Of a DNA stretch of 64,000 nucleotides, positions 25,974 through 33,916 are shown piece after piece. Source of the DNA: Streptomyces sp. HNM0574 (GTDB lineage: Bacteria > Actinomycetota > Actinomycetes > Streptomycetales > Streptomycetaceae); assembly GCF_012726235.1 (NCBI RefSeq), contig NZ_JAASAH010000018.1, positions 1 to 64,000 on the forward strand, written 5' to 3'. Every line of letters starts with the position of its first letter. Positions within the stretch are counted from its first letter, which is position 1. Under the pieces are notes generated by a model. That model saw only the letters and a program-made list of their open reading frames with translations. It ran no database searches and was not told the DNA's origin. The position numbers were made by a program, and so were the translations under genes.

Positions 25974-27428
25974 TCATGCCCGTTCCTGGCGGCGGCCGCC
26001 GAAGGCGAGGGCGAGGGCTGCGCCGAGGAGGAGGGCGCCGAGGGGCCAGCGGACGGCGGCGGTGAAGCCGTGCAGGGTGGCGGCCTGGGCGCTGCCGTGG
26101 AAGCCGGAGGCGGCGCCGGCGGCGACGGTGTTGAAGACGGCGGAGCCGAGTGAACCGCCCGTCTGCTGGGCCGTGTTGAGCGCCGCCGAGGCGATGCCGG
26201 AGTCGTGCGCGGGGACGTCGGCGGTGGCGGCGGTCATCATCGCGAGGAAGCCGGTGCCCATGCCGAGGCCGAAGACGACGAGCGCCGGCAGCACGCCCGT
26301 CGCGTAGTCGTCGTCCGGGGTGAGGCGGGAGAGCAGGAACAGGCCGGTGGCGGCGAGGGTGAGTCCTGCGGTCATCATCGTGCGGGGGCCGAGCCGGGGT
26401 AGCAGCCGGGTGCTGAGCTGGGTGGCGGTGGCCGTGGTGACGACGCTGATCGGCAGGAAGCCGAGCCCGCTGGCCACCGCCGACCAGCCCATCACGGACT
26501 GCAGGTGGTAGGTGAGGAACAGGGCGACGCACAGCTGCGCCGACATCATCACCGCGCCCGCGACGAGTGCCGCGACCCGGCGCCGGTCGCGCAGCAGCCG
26601 TGGCGGCAGCAGCGGTGCGGCGCTCCGGGTCTGCCGGACGCCGAAGGCGGTGAGCAGCACGGCCCCGGCGGCGAGCGTGCCCAGGACGAGGGGCGAGGTC
26701 CAGCCGTCGGACTCGGCCTGACTGGCGCTGTATACCAAAGCGGTGAGGCCGCCGCAGCCGAGCACCGCTCCGGCGACGTCGAGCCGGCCGGCGGGGCGTT
26801 CCTCCCGGCCGGCGTCGACGCAGCCCGCGCGGGCCAGGGCGAGGAGCGCGATGGGCACGTTGACGAGCAGGCACCAGCGCCAGCCGAGCCACTGGGTGAG
26901 CAGCCCGCCCAGGACGACGCCGAGCGAGGCGCCCGCGCCGCCGAGGGCGCCGAACACGGCGAGGGCGCGGCGGCGTTCGCGCAGGTCGGGGAAGGTGGTG
27001 GTGACCAGGGCCAGGGCCGAGGCGGCGAGCAGTGCGGCGCAGGCGCCCTGCGCCGCGCGGGCCGCGAAGAGCACGCCGGCGGTGGGTGCGGCGCCGCCCG
27101 CGGCGGAGGCGAGCGCGAAGCCGGCCAGCCCGGTGACGAAGACCCGCCGCCTGCCCGCGTGGTCGGCGATCCGCCCGGCGAGCAGCAGGAGTCCGCCGAA
27201 GGCGAGGGTGTAGGAGGTGAGGACCCAGGGGCGGTCGCCGTCGGAGAGGTGCAGCTGCTGCTGGAGGGAGGGCAGCGCGACGTTCACGACGGTGCCGTCG
27301 AGCATGATCATCAGCTGCGCGAGGCCGAGCACGCACAGCGCCCACCAGCGCCGGGGCGGGGGCGCGGCGGGCTCCGGGGCCGTGGTGGACGGGGTGGGCC
27401 CGGTGGACGTGCTCGGCTCTGTGGACAC
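25974..27428 (-). CDS. MFS exporter, DHA2 (14-TM) type
   Basis: 484 aa. About 14 membrane segments follow a Pro/Thr-rich head. Signatures are the motif C-like GASLGVVLGGLLTQWLGWRW, loop GRIADHAGRRRVF and motif D1 MIMLDGTVVNVALPSL, typical of drug:H+ antiporter family 2. The start is probably GTG 27428, which has no good ribosome site; the TTTGGTATACAAAA element ends 3 bp upstream, so the repressor would sit on the promoter or start. A second GTATAC site lies inside the gene (26729-26739) in unusual codons (GCT TTG GTA). Divergent from the flavoprotein gene. It probably exports a compound linked to the GntR/FCD regulon. Confidence 0.9.
   Translation of the reverse strand: MSTEPSTSTGPTPSTTAPEPAAPPPRRWWALCVLGLAQLMIMLDGTVVNVALPSLQQQLHLSDGDRPWVLTSYTLAFGGLLLLAGRIADHAGRRRVFVTGLAGFALASAAGGAAPTAGVLFAARAAQGACAALLAASALALVTTTFPDLRERRRALAVFGALGGAGASLGVVLGGLLTQWLGWRWCLLVNVPIALLALARAGCVDAGREERPAGRLDVAGAVLGCGGLTALVYSASQAESDGWTSPLVLGTLAAGAVLLTAFGVRQTRSAAPLLPPRLLRDRRRVAALVAGAVMMSAQLCVALFLTYHLQSVMGWSAVASGLGFLPISVVTTATATQLSTRLLPRLGPRTMMTAGLTLAATGLFLLSRLTPDDDYATGVLPALVVFGLGMGTGFLAMMTAATADVPAHDSGIASAALNTAQQTGGSLGSAVFNTVAAGAASGFHGSAQAATLHGFTAAVRWPLGALLLGAALALAFGGRRQERA
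26729..26739. promoter_or_regulatory. Intragenic GTATAC operator within the MFS gene
   Basis: TGTATACCAAA matches the promoter copies of this site 706 bp away. It encodes Ala-Leu-Val-Tyr-Ser through GCT TTG GTA TAC AGC, codons Streptomyces normally avoids, suggesting that the DNA site itself is maintained. Confidence 0.45.
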
Positions 27429-27434
27429 CCATTT

Positions 27435-27445
27435 TGTATACCAAA
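27435..27445. promoter_or_regulatory. GTATAC operator between MFS exporter and flavoprotein genes
   Basis: TGTATACCAAA, part of the longer near-palindrome TTTTGTATACCAAA (27432-27445). It is 7 bp from the MFS start and 120 bp from the divergent flavoprotein start. It is a candidate site for the GntR/FCD regulator at 54866. Confidence 0.6.
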
Positions 27446-27564
27446 TCTCGTGGGGTGGCCCGCCTCCCGGGTGCCGTACGCCCAAGTACCCGTCCTCCAA
27501 GGGCAGTTGGCCGGTACGGGACGGGCTGCCGCCGCGCCGGGCCGCCCCGTGATGGGATTCCGGC

Positions 27565-28131
27565 ATGGCCTCTCCCGTGATGTACCTCTTCGGCTCCGCC
27601 GCCCCGCCCGTCCTCGACCTCGTCGGCGCCGTCGAGCGGGCGCGGTCCGCGGGCTGGTCGGTCTGCGTCGGCCTGACGCCGACGGCGGCCGCCTGGCTGC
27701 GGGACGAGGTGCCCGCGCTGGAGCGGATCACCGGGCGGCCGGTGCGCAGCGCCCCGCGGATGCCCTGGGACGAGGAGGTGTGGCCCCCGGCGGACGTGGC
27801 CGTCGTGGCCCCCGCGACGCTGAACACCGTCAACGTCTGCGCGCTCGGGCTGACTCCGCACTTCGTGGGCGGCTGGGTCGCGGAGGCGATCGGGAAGCGG
27901 TGGCCGCTGGTCGTCATGCCGTGCGTGAACAGCGAGTACGCCACCCATCCGCAGTTCGGCACCAGCGTCGCGACGCTGCGCGGCGCGGGCGTGCGCGTCC
28001 TGCTCGGCCCCGGCGGCTTCGAGCCCCGCCCGCCGGGCCAGGGCGACCGGGGCCGCTACCCGTGGCACCTCGCCCTCGACGCGGCGGCGGCCGCCCTCGA
28101 CGCGGGCGCCGGGCCCGGCACCGCCCCGTAG
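27565..28131 (+). CDS. HFCD-family flavoprotein (PPC decarboxylase-like)
   Basis: 188 aa. A single Rossmann-like flavoprotein domain begins YLFGSAAPPVLDLVGAVERA and includes VAVVAPATLNTVNVCALGLT and PLVVMPCVNSEYATHPQF, resembling FMN-binding homo-oligomeric Cys decarboxylases. The conserved catalytic His of coenzyme A enzymes is not clearly present, so the reaction is unknown. It lacks the synthetase half of Dfp, so it is not the coenzyme A enzyme itself. It is divergent from the DHA2 exporter across a GTATAC operator. A role linked to that exporter is an inference. Confidence 0.78.
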   Translation: MASPVMYLFGSAAPPVLDLVGAVERARSAGWSVCVGLTPTAAAWLRDEVPALERITGRPVRSAPRMPWDEEVWPPADVAVVAPATLNTVNVCALGLTPHFVGGWVAEAIGKRWPLVVMPCVNSEYATHPQFGTSVATLRGAGVRVLLGPGGFEPRPPGQGDRGRYPWHLALDAAAAALDAGAGPGTAP

Positions 28132-28156
28132 GCCCCGGACTCCCCCGCCCGGCCCG

Positions 28157-29449
28157 TCAGTTCGCGGCGGACGGGCCCGTCCATCCGGCGGGGATGCGGG
28201 CGAGGCGGACGCGCTGCGGGTGGTCGCCGACCTCGACGGTGGCGACCTTGCGGCCGGTGGCGAAGTCGATGGCGGTGACGGCATCGGCGCCGCTCTCGGA
28301 GATGACGCAGGAGCGGCCGTCGCCGCTGACCGTGGCCCAGTACGGCTTGTCGGCGGTGACCAGCGGGCCCTCCCGGAGGGTGCGGCGGTCGACGACGGTG
28401 GCGTAGTCGTCCATCGTCCCGGCCACGCACAGCTTCTCGCCGTCCGGGCTCATGGACATCCCGTGGTGGCGGGAGTCGTTGACCCAGTCGGTGCGCTTCT
28501 CGCTGGTGTCCGGGTTCTTCGGCAGTTCCTTGACGCGGGTGACCTCGTCGGCGGCGACGTCGTACTCGACGAAGCCGTTGAAGAACGACACCTGGAAGTA
28601 CAGCTTCGACTCGTCGGGGGTGAAGGCGACGGGGCGGACGGCGTCGGAGAGGTCCTCCCGGCCGAAGGCGTCCAGCCGCTCCCGCATGTCGATCACCCTG
28701 ACCTCCTCGAAGGTCCCGGCGTCGACGACGGTGATCTTCCGGTCGCCCTTCGTCCAGTCCATGAACGGGGCGTCCAGGTCGGTGTTGACCTCGCCGATCG
28801 ACATGTTCCACAGGTACCGGCCGCCGTCGGTGAAGACGTTCTCGTGCGGCTTGTCGCCCGCGCGGAAGGAGCCGCGCTGCTCGCCGGTGGTGATGTCCAG
28901 GACGTGAACGGTGTTGGAGGTGGAGGCCGAGACGGCCACCCGCTTCCCGTCCGGCGAGACGGCCATGTGGTCGGAGCGGAAACCCGACACGCGGAAGCGC
29001 CAGTTGAGCTTCCCGGTGGCCAGGTCGACGGAGACGACGTCGGCGAAGCTCGGGCGCGAGACGACCATCGCCGAACCGTCCGGGGTGGCGTACATGTCGT
29101 CGACGAACTGGTCGTGTCCCTCGCCGGGGCCCTGCCGGATACCGAGGAAGAAGGCGAGCTTGAGCGGGTCGGTGTAGATCTCGCGCAGGCGTTCCGCCTT
29201 GTCGGGGATGACGTTGATCCGGCCGATGCGCGCCAGGTCGCCGCCGGGTTCGACGACGTCGGCCGTCCCGTCCCAGTTGTTGCCGACGAACATCACCTCG
29301 CGCAGCTCCGCGTCCCCCTCCCCCGGCGCGGCCGCGGACGCGAGCGTCGTGCCGGCGGCCGCGAGCAGCAGCGCGACCGCGAGGGTGACGGCCGCGCGGC
29401 CCCGTCGGCTCGGGGCTGCCGCTTCGTTCCGCTTCGGGCTGGGGCGCAC
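28157..29449 (-). CDS. Secreted beta-propeller (YncE-like) protein
   Basis: 430 aa. A basic, Ser-rich head and hydrophobic core end in a cleavage near LASAAA-PG. The remainder is a seven-bladed YncE/lactonase-type propeller. Repeats show the blade pattern SPDGKRVAVSASTSNTVHVL, TPDESKLYFQVSFFNGFVEY and SPDGEKLCVAGTMDDYATVV. No catalytic site is recognisable; such proteins bind surface ligands or unknown cofactors. GAGGAGAG precedes GTG 29449. A palindrome TTACC-N3-GGTAA lies 90 bp upstream and may be an operator. A second YncE-like protein is encoded at 49172. Confidence 0.85.
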   Translation of the reverse strand: MRPSPKRNEAAAPSRRGRAAVTLAVALLLAAAGTTLASAAAPGEGDAELREVMFVGNNWDGTADVVEPGGDLARIGRINVIPDKAERLREIYTDPLKLAFFLGIRQGPGEGHDQFVDDMYATPDGSAMVVSRPSFADVVSVDLATGKLNWRFRVSGFRSDHMAVSPDGKRVAVSASTSNTVHVLDITTGEQRGSFRAGDKPHENVFTDGGRYLWNMSIGEVNTDLDAPFMDWTKGDRKITVVDAGTFEEVRVIDMRERLDAFGREDLSDAVRPVAFTPDESKLYFQVSFFNGFVEYDVAADEVTRVKELPKNPDTSEKRTDWVNDSRHHGMSMSPDGEKLCVAGTMDDYATVVDRRTLREGPLVTADKPYWATVSGDGRSCVISESGADAVTAIDFATGRKVATVEVGDHPQRVRLARIPAGWTGPSAAN

Positions 29450-29538
29450 GGGCAGCTCTCCTCGGTCGTCAACTCGGCCCGCGCGGCGCCGTGTTGACGG
29501 TGGGGCGGGCGGGGCGCACCGCGCGCACCCCCAAAGGC

Positions 29539-29551
29539 TTACCGAAGGTAA
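29539..29551. promoter_or_regulatory. TTACC-N3-GGTAA palindrome
   Basis: A perfect 13-bp palindrome around GAA, 90 bp before the secreted propeller gene (minus strand) and 260 bp before rox (plus strand). It lies in a locally AT-richer patch (29535-29580), as expected for a promoter. The binding protein is unknown. Confidence 0.4.
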
Positions 29552-29676
29552 CCACCGTTTTCGCGCACCACAAGAACCCGCGCACGCGGAAAGCGGAAAG
29601 AAAACCGGAGGGGAGAGAGGAGGGGGCCGAAAAGGAGGGCCGTCCGCTCCTTGCCACTCTCAACGTATAGCCGACG

Positions 29677-29697
29677 GGGGGCCTTGCGGCAAGGCCC
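29677..29697 (+). promoter_or_regulatory. Rifamycin-associated element (RAE) before rox
   Basis: A perfect inverted repeat with arms GGGGCCTTG and CAAGGCCCC around CGG. It closely matches the RAE, the conserved inverted repeat found upstream of rifamycin-inactivation genes in actinomycetes and required for their rifamycin induction. It lies 113 bp before the rox ATG. The TTGCGG inside it could serve as a -35 box, with CAGAAT 18 bp further as the -10. Confidence 0.8.
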
Positions 29698-29810
29698 CGG
29701 GTATGCCCAGAATCATCGGCCGAAGCCGGTACCTGCGGAAACAGCCGGAATACCGGAAGTGTGCGAGACATTCCGGCCCGCTCGGTCCGGGTCCGGTGAA
29801 CGGGAATGTG

Positions 29811-31238
29811 ATGCGTGACGTGATCGTGGTCGGCGGCGGGCCGACCGGTTTGATGCTGGCCGCCGAATTGCGGCTGCACGGGGTGGACGTCCTGCTGCTG
29901 GAGCGGGAGCCGGAGCCGACCGGGCAGTCCCGCGCGCTCGGGCTGCACGCGCGCAGCGTCGAGGTGATGGACCAGCGCGGGCTGCTCGGCCGGTTCCTCG
30001 CGCACGGCGAGCGGGTACGGGCCGGCGGCTTCTTCGCCGGCCTCGGCACGAGCTGGCCCGAGGGCCTGGACACGGCGCACAGCTACGTCCTCGCCATCCC
30101 GCAGGCCGTCACCGAGCGGCTGCTGACGGAGCACGCGGCCGGGCTCGGCGCCGAGTTCCGGCGCGGCCGCACGCTCGTCGGGCTGAGCCAGGACGCGGAC
30201 GGGGTGACCGTCGAGCTGGCGGACGGCACCCGGGACCGCGCGCGGTATCTCGTCGGCTGCGACGGCGGGCGCAGCACGGTGCGCAAGCTGCTCGGCGTCG
30301 GCTTCCCCGGCGAGCCCGCGCGGACCGAGACGCTGCTGGGCGAGGTCGAAGTGACGGCGTCCCAGGAGGAGTTGGCCTCCGTGGTGGCCCGGGTCCGCAG
30401 GACGCAGGCGCGGTTCGGCACCATGCCGCTGGGCGACGGGGTGTACCGCGTGATCGTCCCGGCGGAGGGCGTGGCCGGGGACCGCTCCGTGCCGCCGGGG
30501 CTGGAGGAGCTGAAGGCGCGGCTGCGGGCGGTGGCCGGGACGGACTTCGGGGTGCACTCGCCGCGATGGCTGTCCCGCTTCGGGGACGCGACGCGGCTCG
30601 CCGAGCGCTACCGGACGGGCCGGGTGCTGCTGGCCGGGGACGCGGCGCACGTCCACCCGCCGACCGGCGGGCAGGGGCTCAACCTCGGTGTGCAGGACGC
30701 GTTCAACCTGGGCTGGAAGCTGGCCGCCGAGGTCGACGGCTGGGCCCCGGAGGGCCTGCTGGACAGCTACCACGCCGAACGGCGCCCGGTGGCCGCCGAG
30801 GTGCTGGAGAACACCCGCGCCCAGACGCTGCTGCTGTCCGCCGAGCCGGGGACCCGGTCGGTGCGCGGGCTGCTGGCGGAGCTGATGGAGTTCGAGGAGG
30901 TGAACCGGTACCTGATCGAGAAGATCACCGCGATCGGCGTCCGCTACGACCTCGGCGAGGGGCACCCGCTGCTCGGCAGACGGCTGCGGGACGTCGCCCT
31001 GAAGCGCGGCCGCCTCTACTCCCTGCTGCACGCCGGACGCGGCCTGCTCCTCGACGCGACCGGGCGGCTGTCGGCGGCCGGCTGGGAGGACCGCGTCGAC
31101 CACGTCGTGGACGGCAGCGAGGAACTGGACGTGCCCGCGGTGCTGCTCCGCCCCGACGGCCACGTCGTCTGGGCCGGGGAGGACCCGGCGGAGCTCACCG
31201 GCCGGCTGCGGAGCTGGTTCGGCGCGCCGGCCGCCTGA
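29811..31238 (+). CDS. rox: Rifampin monooxygenase (FAD-dependent aromatic hydroxylase)
   Basis: 475 aa group A flavoprotein monooxygenase. The FAD-binding GGGPTG is at residues 8-13; LVGCDGGRSTVRKLLG is the second FAD/NADPH motif, and GRVLLAGDAAHVHPPTGGQG binds the FAD ribityl chain. The sequence follows Streptomyces Rox closely as I recall it (GQSRALGLHARSVEVMDQRG, LAELMEFEEVNRYLIEKITA). Rox hydroxylates the rifamycin naphthyl moiety, which opens the ansa ring and inactivates the drug. An RAE 113 bp upstream supports the identification and implies rifamycin induction. Start: ATG 29811 after GGGAATGTG; an in-frame GTG is directly before. Convergent with the PP2C gene. Confidence 0.9.
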   Translation: MRDVIVVGGGPTGLMLAAELRLHGVDVLLLEREPEPTGQSRALGLHARSVEVMDQRGLLGRFLAHGERVRAGGFFAGLGTSWPEGLDTAHSYVLAIPQAVTERLLTEHAAGLGAEFRRGRTLVGLSQDADGVTVELADGTRDRARYLVGCDGGRSTVRKLLGVGFPGEPARTETLLGEVEVTASQEELASVVARVRRTQARFGTMPLGDGVYRVIVPAEGVAGDRSVPPGLEELKARLRAVAGTDFGVHSPRWLSRFGDATRLAERYRTGRVLLAGDAAHVHPPTGGQGLNLGVQDAFNLGWKLAAEVDGWAPEGLLDSYHAERRPVAAEVLENTRAQTLLLSAEPGTRSVRGLLAELMEFEEVNRYLIEKITAIGVRYDLGEGHPLLGRRLRDVALKRGRLYSLLHAGRGLLLDATGRLSAAGWEDRVDHVVDGSEELDVPAVLLRPDGHVVWAGEDPAELTGRLRSWFGAPAA

Positions 31239-31254
31239 GCCGGTCCGGGGTGAA

Positions 31255-33336
31255 CTACTCCTGTTCCAGGGTGAGTTCGCACCAGACGGTCTTGCCGTTG
31301 CCCCGGGGTTCGACGCCCCAGCCGGTGGCGAGCTCCTCGACGAGCATCAGGCCGCGGCCCGAGGTGGACTGTTCCGTCGCGGCCCGGCGGCGGGGCGAGG
31401 CGGGCGAGGAGTCGCTGACGGCCAGCCGGAGCGAGCGGCCGCCGGGCTGCACCGGCCGGGCCGTGAGGGTGGCGTTGTCCTCGGTGTGCAGCAGGGCGTT
31501 GGTGGCGAGTTCGCAGGCGAGCAGCTCGGCGGTGTCGCCGAGGCCCTCCAGCGACCATTCGTGCAGCGCTTCCCGCAGCGCGGTCCTGGCGGTGCGCAGC
31601 GATTCGGCGTCGGCGAGGGTGAGGGTGATCTCCATGCGGGGCGCGGGCGCCGCCTCCGGGCTGGAGCGCTTGAGGACGAGCAGGGCGACGTCGTCCTCCT
31701 CGCCGGTGTACCCGGCCATGGTGTCCAGCAGGTGGTCGGCCAGGTCGTCCGGGGACGCGGGGCCGCCGCGGACGGCGTCGAGGAGCCGGGCGCGGCCCTC
31801 GTCGAGGTCGGCCGAGCGGGCCTCGATGAGCCCGTCGGTGCACAGCACCAGCGTCGCTCCGGGGTCGAGCACCGTCTCGTACGCCGGGTAGGCGGGCTGG
31901 TCGCCGGGGGCGGTGAGGCCGAGCGGGAGCCCGCCGGGGGTGTCGAGGCGGACGGTGTCCCGGTCCGCGCGGCGCAGCACGGGGTCGGGGTGGCCGGCGC
32001 GGACGACCGAGGTCATGCCGGTGTGCGGGTCGAGCAGGGCGAGCAGGCAGGTGGCGAAGCGGTCGGTGTCCAGCTCGGCCAGGAAGGCGGAGGCGCGGGC
32101 CATCACGGTGGTCGGCGGGTGCCCCTCGGCGGCGTACGCGCGCAGCGCGATGCGGAGCTGGCCCATGACGGCGGCGGCGGTGACGTCGTGGCCCTGCACG
32201 TCGCCGACGACGGCGGCGATCCGCCCGTCGGGGAGGGTGAGCGCGTCGTACCAGTCGCCGCCGATGCCGCCGCGGGCCCGGGTGGGCCGGTAGCGGGTGG
32301 CGAGGTGCAGGCCGGGGACGTCCGGGAGGCTGCCCGGGAGCATCGCCGTCTGGAGGCCGGCGGCGAGTTCGTGCTCCTGGTCGTAGAGCAGCGCGCGTTG
32401 CAGGGCCTGGGCGATGACCTTGCCGAGCGCGGTGAGGACGGTGCGCTCCTCCGGGGTGAAGCGGGCGGCCCCGTGGTAGGTCAGTCCGACGGCGCCGATC
32501 GGGGTGTCCTGCGCGATCAGCGGCAGGTAGACGGCGGCGGAGGCCTCGGCGAACCGGGTCAGGTAGGGCTCCAGCGCGGGGTAGCGCTGGACGAATTCGG
32601 TCCGGCTGGTGACGAACACGGCCTCGCGGGTGCGGACCGCCTCGGAGAGCGGCAGCGGTTCGGTCAGGCGGGACAGGTGGAAGTCGCGGATGAGGTCCTG
32701 GTGCACCCCGTTCGAGCCGACGAGCTCCATCCGGCCGTTGTCGGTCATGCCGAGGACGATGCTGGCCGCGCCGAGCCGGGCCAGGAGCCGGGAGGAGGTG
32801 AGCGCCTCGGCGACGTCCCCGACGGTGACGGTCGGGACGAGGGCGTCGCTGACGTGGCCGACGATGTCGGCCTGCCGGCGCCGGTCGTCCCTGGCCTGGC
32901 GCAGCTGCTCGGTCTGGTCGACGGCCCGCAGTTCCTGGCTGGCGTCCCGGATGATGCCGATGACCCGCGTCGGCCGGCCCTCGGGGTCGCGGACGATGTG
33001 GCCCTGGGTGTGCGTCCAGCGGAGGCGTCCGGTGGGCCGGCGGACCCGGAAGTAGAGGCTGAAGTCGGAGCGTTCCCGCATGGCGCGCTCCACCAGCTCC
33101 TGGATGTCGGGGAGCTCGCTGGGCACCATCCGCTCGCCCAGGGCGGCGAGGCTGCCGTCGAACTCGCCGGGGCGGAAGCCCATCACCGCGAGGCCGGCCT
33201 CGTCGTAGTGCATCACGCCGGCGACGACGTCCCAGGTGAAGGTGCCCATGCCGTTGACCGCCAGCGCCACGTGGGCGGCGGCCTCCTGGCGACCCCGCGT
33301 GTCCGGCCCGCTGCCGGGGCCGACGAAGCGATGCAT
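31255..33336 (-). CDS. PAS-GAF-SpoIIE phosphatase with anti-sigma-type kinase domain
   Basis: 693 aa signalling protein. PAS (about 20-135, HYDEAGLAVMGFRPGEFDG), GAF (about 160-320), PP2C/SpoIIE phosphatase (about 335-545: GGIGGDWYDALTLPDGR, VVGDVQGHDV, VLCTDGLIEAR, GEEDDVALLVL) and a C-terminal HATPase_c domain (about 560-690: ACELATNALLHTEDN, STSGRGLMLVEELAT). It would dephosphorylate an anti-anti-sigma factor and rephosphorylate or bind one through its kinase end, a common Streptomyces layout. Its partners are not encoded nearby. AGGAGGAGG lies before ATG 33336. It is 72 bp downstream of a frameshifted Nudix gene. Confidence 0.93.
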   Translation of the reverse strand: MHRFVGPGSGPDTRGRQEAAAHVALAVNGMGTFTWDVVAGVMHYDEAGLAVMGFRPGEFDGSLAALGERMVPSELPDIQELVERAMRERSDFSLYFRVRRPTGRLRWTHTQGHIVRDPEGRPTRVIGIIRDASQELRAVDQTEQLRQARDDRRRQADIVGHVSDALVPTVTVGDVAEALTSSRLLARLGAASIVLGMTDNGRMELVGSNGVHQDLIRDFHLSRLTEPLPLSEAVRTREAVFVTSRTEFVQRYPALEPYLTRFAEASAAVYLPLIAQDTPIGAVGLTYHGAARFTPEERTVLTALGKVIAQALQRALLYDQEHELAAGLQTAMLPGSLPDVPGLHLATRYRPTRARGGIGGDWYDALTLPDGRIAAVVGDVQGHDVTAAAVMGQLRIALRAYAAEGHPPTTVMARASAFLAELDTDRFATCLLALLDPHTGMTSVVRAGHPDPVLRRADRDTVRLDTPGGLPLGLTAPGDQPAYPAYETVLDPGATLVLCTDGLIEARSADLDEGRARLLDAVRGGPASPDDLADHLLDTMAGYTGEEDDVALLVLKRSSPEAAPAPRMEITLTLADAESLRTARTALREALHEWSLEGLGDTAELLACELATNALLHTEDNATLTARPVQPGGRSLRLAVSDSSPASPRRRAATEQSTSGRGLMLVEELATGWGVEPRGNGKTVWCELTLEQE

Positions 33337-33408
33337 GGACCTCCTCCTGGCCGCAGTCCTCGGTGCGCGTGGGCACCGTGACCACGACCGCGCCGGGCGG
33401 CGCGGACG

Positions 33409-33844
33409 TCAGTCCATTCTGCGCGGGGCCGTGCCGGGCCGCTCGGCCGTCAGCGCCCGGTACCGCCGGTAGGCGGCCGTGCCGGGCGACCTCGGCCGCG
33501 TCGGGCGTGAGCCGCGCGTCCTCGACGGTGGTCTCGTGGACGACGAACCGGTAGGGGCCGAGCTCGCCCTCGCGGAGGAACCTGAAGCGGAACCGTACGG
33601 GCGCGTCCGCGCCCGTCTCCTCGCTCAGCTCCCTGCGGGCCGCGTCCTCGTACGCCTCGCCGACGGCGCCGGCCACCGGCCGGCTGTGCTGTCCGGGGAA
33701 GCGGGAGCCGGTGGCGGGGCGGCGGTGGACCAGGTACCGGCCCTCCGCGTCCCGGCAGAGCAGCATCGCCATCCGGTGGAGCCAGCCGTTCCGGACGGCC
33801 TCGGCCCGGCTGACGACGCCCGGCACCCGGTCCTGCTCGTCCAC
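33409..33844 (-). pseudogene. Nudix hydrolase, 3' end frameshifted
   Basis: From GTG 33844 the frame encodes VSRAEAVRNGWLHRMAMLLC and a Nudix box whose core REL-SEET-GA (in EDAARRELSEETGA) is intact, followed by FVVHETTVEDARLTPDAAEVARHG. After that it loses coding character and stays open for over 2.3 kb opposite other genes. Shifting one base near 33466-33472 restores AYRRYRALTAERPGT and a stop at 33409-33411. The total of 436 nt is one more than 145 codons. So a normal Nudix gene probably carries a one-base insertion. Related proteins hydrolyse nucleoside diphosphate derivatives. Confidence 0.65.
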
Positions 33845-33916
33845 GCGTTCCAGGATCCAGCTCTGTCAGGCGCCGTGACGGCGGGGTCAACGGGCGGGGT
33901 GTGCGCGTGAGTTGCC

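Noticed and set aside
29585..29645. Purine-rich GAAAG/GGAGGG tract as a repeat or mobile element end
   Set aside because: No matching copy or target duplication is visible. It is probably part of the promoter region between the propeller and rox genes.
31016..33844. A 942-codon open frame on the minus strand
   Set aside because: Only its first about 110 codons are Nudix-like. The rest lies in another frame of the SpoIIE phosphatase gene and is Arg/Pro-rich shadow sequence.
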